A stretch of 64,000 bases of DNA from JL08 sp039969355 (GTDB lineage: Bacteria; Pseudomonadota; Alphaproteobacteria; Rhodobacterales; Rhodobacteraceae). The DNA lies in NCBI GenBank assembly GCA_039969355.1, contig JBDVOA010000031.1, forward strand, positions 186,001 through 250,000, in the 5' to 3' direction. This document shows positions 26,410-34,545 of this stretch, piece after piece. Position numbers and translations under genes: made by a program. Below the pieces are notes generated by a model. It was not told the origin of the DNA and searched no databases. It saw only the letters and a program-made list of their open reading frames with translations. Position 1 is the stretch's first letter. Each line of letters starts with the position of its first letter.

Positions 26410-27183
26410 TTACTGCGCGCTCCACCCGCCGTCGGCCGAAATGGATGTTCCGGTAATCTGCGCCGCTGCGTCAGAGCACAGAAATAGTGCGATTCCCGCC
26501 ACCTGATCCACTGTCACAAATTCCTTGGACGGTTGCTTGAGCAGAATAACCTTTTCAATCGCCTCGTCTTCCGAGATCCCGTATTCCTTGGCGGTATCGG
26601 GAATCTGAGATTCGACCAGCGGGGTCAACACATATCCCGGACAAATGGTGTTTGCTGTAATCGCTTCGCGCGCGGTTTCCAGCGCGATCACCTTGGACAT
26701 CCCAACCACGCCATGTTTGGCCGTCACGTAGGCTGATTTGAACGGGCTGGCCCGCAATCCGTGCGCCGATGCGATATTAATGACCCTGCCCCAGCCCGCC
26801 GCACGCATCATCGGCAATGCCGCAGCAGTTGTGTGAAAAGCCGAACTCATGTTGATTGCGATGATCGCGTCCCATTTTTCAGTTGGAAACTCATTAATTG
26901 GCGCGACATGTTGAATACCGGCGTTGTTAATCAGAATGTCACATGCACCCGCCTTTTCTATCAATGCCCGACATTGATCCCCTTGGGACATATCTGCCTG
27001 AATATACCGGGCCGTAACACCACATCGCTTTGCAATATCAACCGCCAACGCATGGTCGTCATCGCTGTCCGTAAAAGAATTCAGTACAACATCGGCGCCC
27101 GCCTTAGCCAATTCATTTGCTATCCCAAGGCCGATGCCGGAATTGGAGCCTGTGATAACGGCTGTTTTGCCTGATAAAGTCAT
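26410..27183 (-). CDS. bdhA: 3-hydroxybutyrate dehydrogenase (SDR family)
   Basis: A 257-aa NAD-dependent short-chain dehydrogenase that oxidises 3-hydroxybutyrate to acetoacetate, a step in polyhydroxybutyrate use. Motifs are TGSNSGIGLGIA for the cofactor, NNAGIQHVAPI, the catalytic Ser in NIASAHGL, YVTAKHG with Tyr and Lys, and the family segment ICPGYVLTPLVE. HVAPI and ASAHGLRASPFKSAY are typical of the hydroxybutyrate subgroup. AGAGG lies 9 nt before the ATG. The patatin gene follows immediately. Confidence 0.92.
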   Translation of the reverse strand: MTLSGKTAVITGSNSGIGLGIANELAKAGADVVLNSFTDSDDDHALAVDIAKRCGVTARYIQADMSQGDQCRALIEKAGACDILINNAGIQHVAPINEFPTEKWDAIIAINMSSAFHTTAAALPMMRAAGWGRVINIASAHGLRASPFKSAYVTAKHGVVGMSKVIALETAREAITANTICPGYVLTPLVESQIPDTAKEYGISEDEAIEKVILLKQPSKEFVTVDQVAGIALFLCSDAAAQITGTSISADGGWSAQ

Positions 27184-27553
27184 GTGAATAACCTCTGCTC
27201 TGTGTCTGTTTTTCGTGCTGCGCGCAGTCTCTCATGCTGCAGGTGCAAGATAAACCGCTAATACGCACTTATATTTGAAGCACTCCAAAGCTTTATCGAT
27301 CCGAATTCACATTCAGTTCCGCGTCCAATACCTTCTTTTCGGGGCATTCCTTGTAACTTGGGCCATTCACTGACGTCGCGCCAACTGCTGGTATTGCGAA
27401 TCTCTTTTGGACCCGATTCTGCGCCTCACCGCCTCCGCTGTGCGCCCAACGCGATCGCCTAAGCGGCAACTGCGCGATTAGCTTTTACGTGTCACATTGC
27501 CCATAAAACACAGCCGTTTCGCTGGATACGTTCAACTTCAAGATCAGCCTGGT

Positions 27554-27630
27554 AAAAAAAAACGCCCGCGCGAAGCGGGCGTAAAGTTATTGAGGCAGGT
27601 TTCATACAGGCAAGAAACCTATCGAGCAGT
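27554..27630 (-). ncRNA. Candidate small RNA with two stem-loops and intrinsic terminator
   Basis: On the minus strand a terminator hairpin (8-bp stem ACGCCCGC/GCGGGCGT at 27562-27582, 5-nt loop) runs straight into a U-tract of at least eight (27554-27561). Just upstream is a second hairpin at 27597-27620 (7-bp stem AGGTTTC/GAAACCT, 10-nt loop). A promoter-like pair lies 5' of it. No coding frame on this strand leads into the terminator, so the transcript would be about 77 nt and non-coding. The 5' end near 27630 is inferred from the promoter. No known RNA family was recognised. Confidence 0.55.
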
Positions 27631-27636
27631 GCCTTC

Positions 27637-27665
27637 CTTATAAACATTAACGCGCCAGCATCCAA
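27637..27665 (-). promoter_or_regulatory. Promoter candidate for the minus-strand small RNA
   Basis: On the minus strand TTGGAT (27660-27665) and TATAAG (27637-27642) are separated by exactly 17 bases, a good housekeeping-sigma spacing with a near-consensus -10 element. Initiation about seven bases later would give the 77-nt transcript ending at the U-tract. Confidence 0.45.
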
Positions 27666-27735
27666 GCTAAAAGTTTGAAAAGACTTGAAACCCTCGCTAC
27701 CCTCCGACTTAACAACACAAGAGCAGAGTGGGATT

Positions 27736-29574
27736 ATGGTTAAAATGGGCTTGGTCTATTTCAGGAAGATTTGCAGCAATCTCCTTATTCCTCCGCTGCT
27801 TTTAATACCTCTCATAGTTCCCGTCACAAGTTCGGCTGAGCCCCTTCATGGCATAGCTATGTATGGATCACCCGACCTACCACCGGATTTTGTGTCTTTG
27901 CCTTACGCAAACCCGGATGCCCCAAAGGGCGGACGGATTGTCTTGGGCAATACAGGCGGCTTTGACAGCCTCAATCCATTTCAGCGCAAAGGCACTCCGC
28001 CCTGGCAACTTCGTTTCTTTGCTTATGAATCCCTTATGGGCCGCAGTCTGGACGAACCGTTCACCCTTTATGGTCTTCTGGCCGAATCGCTTGAGGTCGG
28101 CCCGAATCGCGAATGGGTCGAATTTAAGCTTCGTCCGGAAGCCCGATTCGTTGATGGCAGCCCGGTCACCACAGAAGATGTGATCTGGTCCTACCAAACC
28201 CTCGGAACACAGGGCCACCCCCGTTATCTGGGGTTGCACAGCAAAATCGATTCTATTACCTCTCCTGAACCGGGAAAGGTGCGCATCACTTTCAACACAG
28301 TCGACCGCGAACTTGCTTTGATCGCCGGAATGCGTCCAATTTTGAAAAAGTCCCAATGGGAAGGGCGCGAGTTCGCCGATGGTGGTCTGTCTGACATCCC
28401 CATTGGCAGCGCGCCCTACAGCGTGACGGATTATGAAGGAGGGCGGTATGTGACGCTGACACGCAATCCAGATTATTGGGGCAATGATCTTCCCCTTCGC
28501 CGCGGCACCAATAATCTTGATGAAATCCGTATCGATTTTTTTGGTGACAGCTCAGTGCTTTTTGAAGCGTTCAAGGCGGGAGAGTTAACGGCGCTTCGCG
28601 AATTCAATGCCGAAAAGTGGGCCAGTAATTATGACTTCCCCGCCGCAGCCCGTGGGGATGTGGTCAAATCGGAGATACCGCATTTCAAACCGTCTGGCAT
28701 GACCGGCTTCGTGATGAACACAAGACGTGTACCCTTTGACGATGCGCGCGTGCGAGATGCATTGATCCATGCGTTTAATTTCGAATTCATTAATGACACC
28801 TTCACCGGCGGCGCGCAGCCGCGCATCACCTCCTATTTCTCGAACTCTGAACTCGCGATGGAGCCCGGTCCTGCAAAAGGGCGTGTTGCGGAATTGCTTC
28901 TACCCTTTGCAGACAGCCTGCCCTCTGCCGCGCTAGACGGCTATGCACTACCTCAAGGTGACGGATCAGCCCGAAATCGCACTAACTTGCGCCGCGCCTC
29001 TGCTCTGTTGGCGGAGGCAGGGTGGGACGTGAACGACGGCGTTTTGCGGAATGCCAGCGGCGAACTGCTTCAGTTCACCATCCTGATCAATCAGGGCGAC
29101 ACAGAAACACAGTCGATCGCATCGCTTTATGTCGAAGCACTTGAAAGGCTGGGCATGAGTGTCAGGATTGAAACCACCGACAATGCGCAGTTCACAGAAC
29201 GCACAAACAATTTCGATTTTGACATGACCTACTTCCGGCGCGATCTGTCTCTGTCTCCAGGCAACGAACAAAGGTTCTATTGGGGCGGGAATAGTGCTGA
29301 AGCGCCCGGTTCGAGAAACCTGATGGGTTTGCAATCCCCCGCAGTGGATAGTCTGATTGATGAATTGCTGACCGCAACGAGCCGGGAGGACTTTATTGCC
29401 GTCGTACAGGCGCTGGATAGAGTCCTGACAACTGGGCGTTATGTCATTCCCTTTTGGCAGTTCAATGTGGGCCGCATCGCACATGCAAAGGAACTCAAGT
29501 TTCCGAAAAACTTGCCGGTTTATGGCGATGGTCCAAGCTTTATGCCCGAACTTTGGTGGTATGAACCGCACTGA
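27736..29574 (+). CDS. Extracellular solute-binding protein, YejA-like (peptide ABC transporter)
   Basis: A 612-aa SBP_bac_5 family protein. A hydrophobic signal peptide (about residues 13-32, SNLLIPPLLLIPLIVPV, cleavage near SSA) precedes the YejA-type start HGIAMYGSPDLPPDF. YejA features continue in PYANPDAPKGGRI, NPFQRKG and ENRDEIRIDFF-like NNLDEIRIDFFGDS, and the C-terminus is PELWWYEP. YejA proteins deliver peptides such as microcin C. No permease or ATPase gene lies beside it, so it is an orphan binding protein. The start is uncertain: ATG at 27736 or 27745, or a TTG at 27685. Confidence 0.85.
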   Translation: MVKMGLVYFRKICSNLLIPPLLLIPLIVPVTSSAEPLHGIAMYGSPDLPPDFVSLPYANPDAPKGGRIVLGNTGGFDSLNPFQRKGTPPWQLRFFAYESLMGRSLDEPFTLYGLLAESLEVGPNREWVEFKLRPEARFVDGSPVTTEDVIWSYQTLGTQGHPRYLGLHSKIDSITSPEPGKVRITFNTVDRELALIAGMRPILKKSQWEGREFADGGLSDIPIGSAPYSVTDYEGGRYVTLTRNPDYWGNDLPLRRGTNNLDEIRIDFFGDSSVLFEAFKAGELTALREFNAEKWASNYDFPAAARGDVVKSEIPHFKPSGMTGFVMNTRRVPFDDARVRDALIHAFNFEFINDTFTGGAQPRITSYFSNSELAMEPGPAKGRVAELLLPFADSLPSAALDGYALPQGDGSARNRTNLRRASALLAEAGWDVNDGVLRNASGELLQFTILINQGDTETQSIASLYVEALERLGMSVRIETTDNAQFTERTNNFDFDMTYFRRDLSLSPGNEQRFYWGGNSAEAPGSRNLMGLQSPAVDSLIDELLTATSREDFIAVVQALDRVLTTGRYVIPFWQFNVGRIAHAKELKFPKNLPVYGDGPSFMPELWWYEPH

Positions 29575-29660
29575 CCTAGCCATGCCCTCTTGGCTTGGAT
29601 TCCGGTGATCAGATATGCCCGCACTGCACGTCAGGCCCTAGAATGAGAAGCAGGTCAGAG

Positions 29661-30401
29661 ATGTATGATCCAAAGGGAAACGGCAAAACCAAAAACGTAC
29701 TGTCAGTCCAGTTTGCAGAGGCCGCACCACCAGAACATCTGCGCGGAATCGTTCACCGTTTTCTGGAAATCAGAACCGACTCCCCGCTTCCCCAGGACTA
29801 CCGATTTCATGCGCTGCCAGATGCCTGCACCTACGTAGTCTTTGACCGGCTGGACACGAGGATCGCCGGCATCACCAAATTGCGGGCATCCTCTGAGGAA
29901 TTGAATTTGGGTAAGGCGTTTCACTTTACCAACATTCGATTCTTGCCCGGCGTCTGGCAGGAGCAGCCCGATTTGGTAGGCCATGGCATGATTGATACCC
30001 CTTACTTGGGTGATCTTCCGCTAATCGCGACAAATCGCGCCTTGTCCAACCGGGATTTTGCCGCGCAGCAATTGGTACTGTCACAATTTGTGAAAGAATT
30101 GATTGCGCGCAATTTAGTGGTCGCAAATCCGGTGACTGAAAAGATATTTCAGCATATGGAGGACATCTATTCAGTGTCAGACATGGCGGCGTTCTGCAGT
30201 TTGTCTACACGCCAGTTACAACGCACCCTGAAACGATCCACTGGTTTTGCGCCACATGATTTTCTCAAAGTTCTGCGTCTGCAACAATCGCTACTCGGCG
30301 ACCCTTCCCTTTCTTATGCTGATCAATCCCATTTCATCCATTCATTCCGCAATGCCACTGGCTATACGCCCGGCAAATATGCCCGGAAGTTTGATGTCTG
30401 A
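29661..30401 (+). CDS. AraC family transcriptional regulator
   Basis: About 246 aa. The C-terminal AraC-type double helix-turn-helix is visible as VSDMAAFCSLSTRQLQRTLK and YADQSHFIHSFRNATGYTPG, followed by the terminal KYARKF. The N-terminal domain of about 150 residues is of the DUF6597 (FRNATG-linked) sensor type, with no recognised ligand. It follows the YejA-like gene by 86 nt and precedes the VOC protein gene in the same direction, so it may control one of them. ATG at 29643 and an upstream start at 29595 are alternatives. Confidence 0.82.
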   Translation: MYDPKGNGKTKNVLSVQFAEAAPPEHLRGIVHRFLEIRTDSPLPQDYRFHALPDACTYVVFDRLDTRIAGITKLRASSEELNLGKAFHFTNIRFLPGVWQEQPDLVGHGMIDTPYLGDLPLIATNRALSNRDFAAQQLVLSQFVKELIARNLVVANPVTEKIFQHMEDIYSVSDMAAFCSLSTRQLQRTLKRSTGFAPHDFLKVLRLQQSLLGDPSLSYADQSHFIHSFRNATGYTPGKYARKFDV

Positions 30402-30469
30402 AATCTACAATACACGCTAATCACCCCTTGCTAAGTGAACTGCATTATCGACCAAAACAGGAGTTGAAT

Positions 30470-30850
30470 ATGTCAGTTACGAACGCAATCGGATGGTTTG
30501 ACATCTACGTCAGCGATTTGAAACGTGCAGTTTTATTTTATGAAACTGTGCTGGACCGCAAGTTGGAACCGATGGGCGACCCGACCGGCGAAACACAAAT
30601 GATGAGTTTTCCGGCCGACATGAGCGCATATGGCGCGGCAGGCGCTCTGACAAAATCCGAACATTCCGCTCCCGGAGTCGGCGGTACCATTGTCTACTTT
30701 TCTACAAAAGATTGTTCGATCGAAGAGTCTCGCGTGTCAGATGCCGGCGGTATGGTGATCCGACAGAAGTTTTCCATCGGCGAATTTGGCTGGGTCGCTC
30801 TGTGTCAGGACACAGAAGGCAACGTGTTTGGACTAAATTCGCTGAATTGA
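30470..30850 (+). CDS. VOC (glyoxalase/bleomycin-resistance fold) family protein
   Basis: A 126-aa single VOC domain protein beginning MSVTNAIGWFDIYVSDLKRA and ending DTEGNVFGLNSLN, with the typical paired beta-alpha-beta-beta-beta pattern (FYETVLDRKLEP in the first half, GEFGWVALCQDTEGN in the second). AGGAG sits 6 nt before the ATG, which rules out the open-frame start at 30428. Such proteins can act as metal-dependent lyases, dioxygenases or binding proteins. Nothing in the sequence decides which. Confidence 0.8.
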   Translation: MSVTNAIGWFDIYVSDLKRAVLFYETVLDRKLEPMGDPTGETQMMSFPADMSAYGAAGALTKSEHSAPGVGGTIVYFSTKDCSIEESRVSDAGGMVIRQKFSIGEFGWVALCQDTEGNVFGLNSLN

Positions 30851-30885
30851 CCCGGGAATATTTGCACCCGAGATATACCATTGGC

Positions 30886-30906
30886 GGCTGGCGTCATGCG
30901 CCAGCC
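30886..30906 (+). terminator. Hairpin after the VOC gene
   Basis: An 8-bp perfect stem (GGCTGGCG/CGCCAGCC) with a 5-nt loop begins 35 bases after the VOC stop. T-rich sequence only appears later (about 30932-30945), so termination is plausible but not classical. Confidence 0.4.
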
Positions 30907-31066
30907 CTGGCCTACTATTTCAGCCCGACGTCTTTTGCTTTTTATCGGGCCATCAGCGTTTAACCGTTTACTACGGCTTTATGATCAGCGGAATATTTTT
31001 GGTGCCCGTAGAGAGAACTGCCGCGCGCTACTTGCAACACCCGCTTCTGACGTCTAGCGGTAGCCC

Positions 31067-32602
31067 ATGCTATCCATCTTTGATCAGGGGCCGCCGCCGC
31101 CGTGCCCGGTTCCATTTAATCTGGCTGCCCATGTCCTGGGTCCGGCTGCCGCCAACGCCAACAAGACAGCGCTTTCCATTCTACACCGGGATGGCACCGA
31201 GAACTGGACCTATAGTCAACTGGAACAGGCCGTTCTCGGCACAGCATCCGGGCTGCAGAACATGGGATTGGACCGCGGTGCGCGGGTCCTCATGCGGATA
31301 GGTAATTCCGTAGATTTTCCCATTGCCTATCTCGGTTGTATTGCGGCTGGCTTTGTTCCAATTCCTACATCAACGCAGCTGACGGAGTTGGAAGTCAGCG
31401 CCATCATATCAGATATTTCACCAGCAGCCATTCTTCGCGACCCTTCAGTTGCCTGTCCGGATCATGACCTGACCCTCTCGACATCGGACCTGCGGACCTT
31501 TTATCAAAGGAAACCCTCACCAGACAGCGCCCCGTATGACTACGGGGACCCTAACCGCCTCGCTTATATCGTCTATACATCGGGCACGTCAGGCAAACCG
31601 CGCGCTGTCGCCCATGCGCACCGCGCAGTTTGGGCGCGCCAGATGATGCTGCAAGGATGGTATGATCTGCGACACGATGACCGCCTATTGCATGCTGGCG
31701 CCTTCAACTGGACCTACACACTGGGCACCGGTCTATTGGATCCATGGACCTTGGGTGCAACATCCCTGATTCCGGGAAATGGGTGTGAACACGGGGACAT
31801 TCCCCGGATGATTTCTGAACAAAGTGCCACCATTTTCGCCGCAGCACCAGGGGTTTACCGAAAAATCCTCATGCAGAATAAAGCCATTGAAGGACCCGTC
31901 CTGCGGCATGGGCTTAGCGCCGGAGAAAAGCTACCACTCCGCCTTCGCAACGCATGGCGGGCCGCAACCGGCACAGAGGTATATGAGGCCTACGGTATGT
32001 CGGAATGCTCGACCTTCATTTCATCGAGCCCCACGTCCCCGGCCCGTGGCGGTGGGTTAGGCGCACCGCAAGTCGGGCGTCGGGTCGCAGTACTGGACGA
32101 CTCGGGGCCGGTAAAAATCAGTGAAGAAGGCACAATTGCCATTCATCGCGATGATCCGGGGTTGATGCTGGGCTATCTGAACGCCCCAGCAGAAACCGCT
32201 GATCGCATGCAGGGCGACTGGTTCCTGACCGGAGATCAAGGTGCCATGTCGGCTGACGGTCAAATTACTTACCTTGGTCGCGCAGATGACATGATGAACG
32301 CGGGGGGCTACCGGGTTTCTCCGCTGGAGGTCGAGGCGGCCCTGTCTGGTTTTCCTGGCATTGACGCAATCGGCGTGACGGACGTTCTGGCAAAACAGGA
32401 TGTCCGTATCGTTGCTGCGTTCTATACGGGTGCAAAGGTGCTGGACGACGACGCCCTACGGCGCTATGCCCAGAACAGACTGGCGCGGTACAAGCAGCCC
32501 CGCGTCTTTGTCCATCTACCAAACCTGCCGACCGGGCCAAACGGCAAGCTATTGCGCCGCGCCCTGCGCGCCAATTTTGAGGCCTCCGATGATAAAACTT
32601 GA
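31067..32602 (+). CDS. AMP-dependent acyl-CoA synthetase/ligase
   Basis: A 511-aa adenylate-forming enzyme that activates a carboxylic acid to acyl-AMP and then acyl-CoA. Motifs in order are the P-loop YTSGTSGKPRAV (residues about 168-179), AYGMSECSTF, the TGDQGAM loop, LGRADDMMNAGGYRVSP (hinge) and the catalytic lysine in GPNGKLLRR near the end. HAGAFNWTYTLGTGLLDPW resembles benzoate- or medium-chain-type ligases, but the acid cannot be named. It overlaps the FrnE-like gene downstream by 14 nt. Confidence 0.88.
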   Translation: MLSIFDQGPPPPCPVPFNLAAHVLGPAAANANKTALSILHRDGTENWTYSQLEQAVLGTASGLQNMGLDRGARVLMRIGNSVDFPIAYLGCIAAGFVPIPTSTQLTELEVSAIISDISPAAILRDPSVACPDHDLTLSTSDLRTFYQRKPSPDSAPYDYGDPNRLAYIVYTSGTSGKPRAVAHAHRAVWARQMMLQGWYDLRHDDRLLHAGAFNWTYTLGTGLLDPWTLGATSLIPGNGCEHGDIPRMISEQSATIFAAAPGVYRKILMQNKAIEGPVLRHGLSAGEKLPLRLRNAWRAATGTEVYEAYGMSECSTFISSSPTSPARGGGLGAPQVGRRVAVLDDSGPVKISEEGTIAIHRDDPGLMLGYLNAPAETADRMQGDWFLTGDQGAMSADGQITYLGRADDMMNAGGYRVSPLEVEAALSGFPGIDAIGVTDVLAKQDVRIVAAFYTGAKVLDDDALRRYAQNRLARYKQPRVFVHLPNLPTGPNGKLLRRALRANFEASDDKT

Positions 32603-33224
32603 TATCATGTCTGACCCGATTTGCCCTTGGTGCTACATCGGAAAATCCTATCTGGACAAGGCGCTGGCAGATCATCCGGATCATCCATTCACAATAGAAT
32701 GGCACCCGTTTCAACTAAACCCGGATATGCCCGCAAACGGTATGGATCGTCGGGCTTATCTGGAGGGCAAGTTTGGCGGAAAAGACGGTGCGGTGGCAGC
32801 GTATGCGCCGGTTGTGCAACACGCCAAGGATGCCGGTCTGACAATTAACTTTGATGCGATGCAACGCACGCCTAATACGTTGGATGCGCATCGCCTTATC
32901 CATTGGGCCGGCATTGAGGGACGCCAAACGGCCGCCGTGTCGCAGTTGTTTCAGGCCTATTTTGTTGAGGGCTCCGATATTGGTAACGCCGAGATTCTAT
33001 CTGACGTAGCCGACAGCATTGGTATGGATGCCTCGGTTGTCATGCGCCTCCTCAGGTCGGATTCTGATGTGGACGACATACGTGCGCGCGACGCGCACAG
33101 CCGCGAGATGGGGGTCAATTCGGTCCCCACCTTTATCGTCGACGGTAAACATGCCGTCCCCGGTGCCCAACCGCCCGATCTGTGGGCACGCGTCATAGCT
33201 GAATTTCAGGGAACAGAAACCTAA
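32589..33224 (+). CDS. DsbA family oxidoreductase, FrnE-like
   Basis: A 211-aa thioredoxin-fold protein with the FrnE-type active site SDPICPWCYIGK (CPWC) close to the N-terminus and no signal peptide, so it acts in the cytoplasm as a disulfide isomerase or glutathione-dependent enzyme. The C-terminal cis-Pro region GVNSVPTFIVDGKHAVPGAQ is typical. The ATG at 32589 lies inside the end of the ligase gene and is preferred over the longer open frame starting at 32400. The overlap implies co-translation with the acyl-CoA ligase. Confidence 0.88.
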   Translation: MIKLDIMSDPICPWCYIGKSYLDKALADHPDHPFTIEWHPFQLNPDMPANGMDRRAYLEGKFGGKDGAVAAYAPVVQHAKDAGLTINFDAMQRTPNTLDAHRLIHWAGIEGRQTAAVSQLFQAYFVEGSDIGNAEILSDVADSIGMDASVVMRLLRSDSDVDDIRARDAHSREMGVNSVPTFIVDGKHAVPGAQPPDLWARVIAEFQGTET

Positions 33225-33312
33225 TGCAAATCTCCGACCTCCGGGTTCCGAGGTTGATATCCGGTCCAGGGACACCTTTGCCCTGGCTCGGAACAGTTGA
33301 CGGATCGCCCCC

Positions 33313-34524
33313 ATGACCGATCCAAAGGACAGCGGCATGGGCCGCGTTGAATTCATCATGCTGTGCGCAATGATGGTCGCAACGACGGCATTTTCCATTG
33401 ATGCCATGCTTCCCGCTTTGCCCGAAATCGGAACCGAACTAAGCCCCAACGATCTGAACAAGGCGCAACTTATCGTATCTTCGTTTGTTCTGGGCATGGG
33501 GCTTGGCACGGCTTTTACTGGCCCCTTGTCGGATGCGTTTGGACGCAAACCGATCATCCTTTGGGGCGGCGCGCTTTATATCATCGGTGCGGCCGTAGCA
33601 TGGTATAGCAGTTCGCTTGAATGGGTCCTGGCAGCGCGTGTTGCACAAGGACTGGGCGCAGCAGGGCCACGTGTCGCAACCATAGCGGTGATCCGCGATT
33701 TCTATGCAGGCCGCGAAATGGCAAAACTGATGTCCTTTGTCATGGTTATCTTTACGCTGGCGCCGGCTTTTGCGCCGTTGATGGGCGCTGGCATCATTGC
33801 CGGGTTTGGCTGGCGCGGAATTTTTGCGGCATTCATACTGTTTTCGCTGATCAGCATCATCTGGATGTCGTTGCGATTACGCGAACCGCTGGCAGTTTCA
33901 GACCGCAGACCATTTCAGCCGCCTTTGCTTTGGGCTGCAGCAAAAGAGGCGTTCGCGCATCCGGCTGTTCGTGCTTCGATCGCTGTGCAGACCCTGATCT
34001 TCAGCATGCTCTTTGCAATGCTTAACTCAGTGCAGCAGATATATGACATTACATTCGCGCATGGTGCCCAGTTTCCATTCTGGTTCGGCGGTATAGCGCT
34101 GTTAGCGGGTACAGCGGGGTTCCTGAATGCGGCGCTCGTCATTCGAGTCGGCATGCGGCGTCTGGTCTCCGTTGCCTTGATTACACAGGTTGTTATTTCT
34201 GGATGTATGGTCGCGGTGACACTTGCCGCCCCTGCCCAACCCATTCTATTTGCTGCGTTTGTTTTCTGGCAGTTCACACTGTTTTTTATGATGGGTATGA
34301 CAATTGGCAACCTGAACGCCATAGCAATGGAACCGATGGGGCATATCGCCGGTATGGCCGCCTCCGTGATGGGCGCAGTTTCAACTGTTCTGTCTGCCGC
34401 TATCGCGGTACCACTGGGCTTAGCCTTCGACGGCACTCCCCTGCCTCTGGCGATCGGGATTTTTGTCTTGGCCAGTGTAGCTTTTGGTCTGATGGGTGCA
34501 CTGCGCAGAAGCGAGGCAGTTTAG
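33313..34524 (+). CDS. Bcr/CflA family multidrug efflux MFS transporter
   Basis: A 403-aa membrane transporter with 12 predicted helices. The Bcr/CflA features are the early motif STDAMLPALPEIG (here FSIDAMLPALPEIG), GPLSDAFGRKPIILWG (the MFS motif A between helices 2 and 3) and RVAQGLGAAGPRVATIAVIRDFY. It should export drugs or metabolites in exchange for protons. It follows the FrnE-like gene by 88 nt on the same strand and converges on the aminotransferase with a 21-nt gap. Confidence 0.9.
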   Translation: MTDPKDSGMGRVEFIMLCAMMVATTAFSIDAMLPALPEIGTELSPNDLNKAQLIVSSFVLGMGLGTAFTGPLSDAFGRKPIILWGGALYIIGAAVAWYSSSLEWVLAARVAQGLGAAGPRVATIAVIRDFYAGREMAKLMSFVMVIFTLAPAFAPLMGAGIIAGFGWRGIFAAFILFSLISIIWMSLRLREPLAVSDRRPFQPPLLWAAAKEAFAHPAVRASIAVQTLIFSMLFAMLNSVQQIYDITFAHGAQFPFWFGGIALLAGTAGFLNAALVIRVGMRRLVSVALITQVVISGCMVAVTLAAPAQPILFAAFVFWQFTLFFMMGMTIGNLNAIAMEPMGHIAGMAASVMGAVSTVLSAAIAVPLGLAFDGTPLPLAIGIFVLASVAFGLMGALRRSEAV

Positions 34525-34545
34525 TCTCGTTCACGTCCTTTGTCG

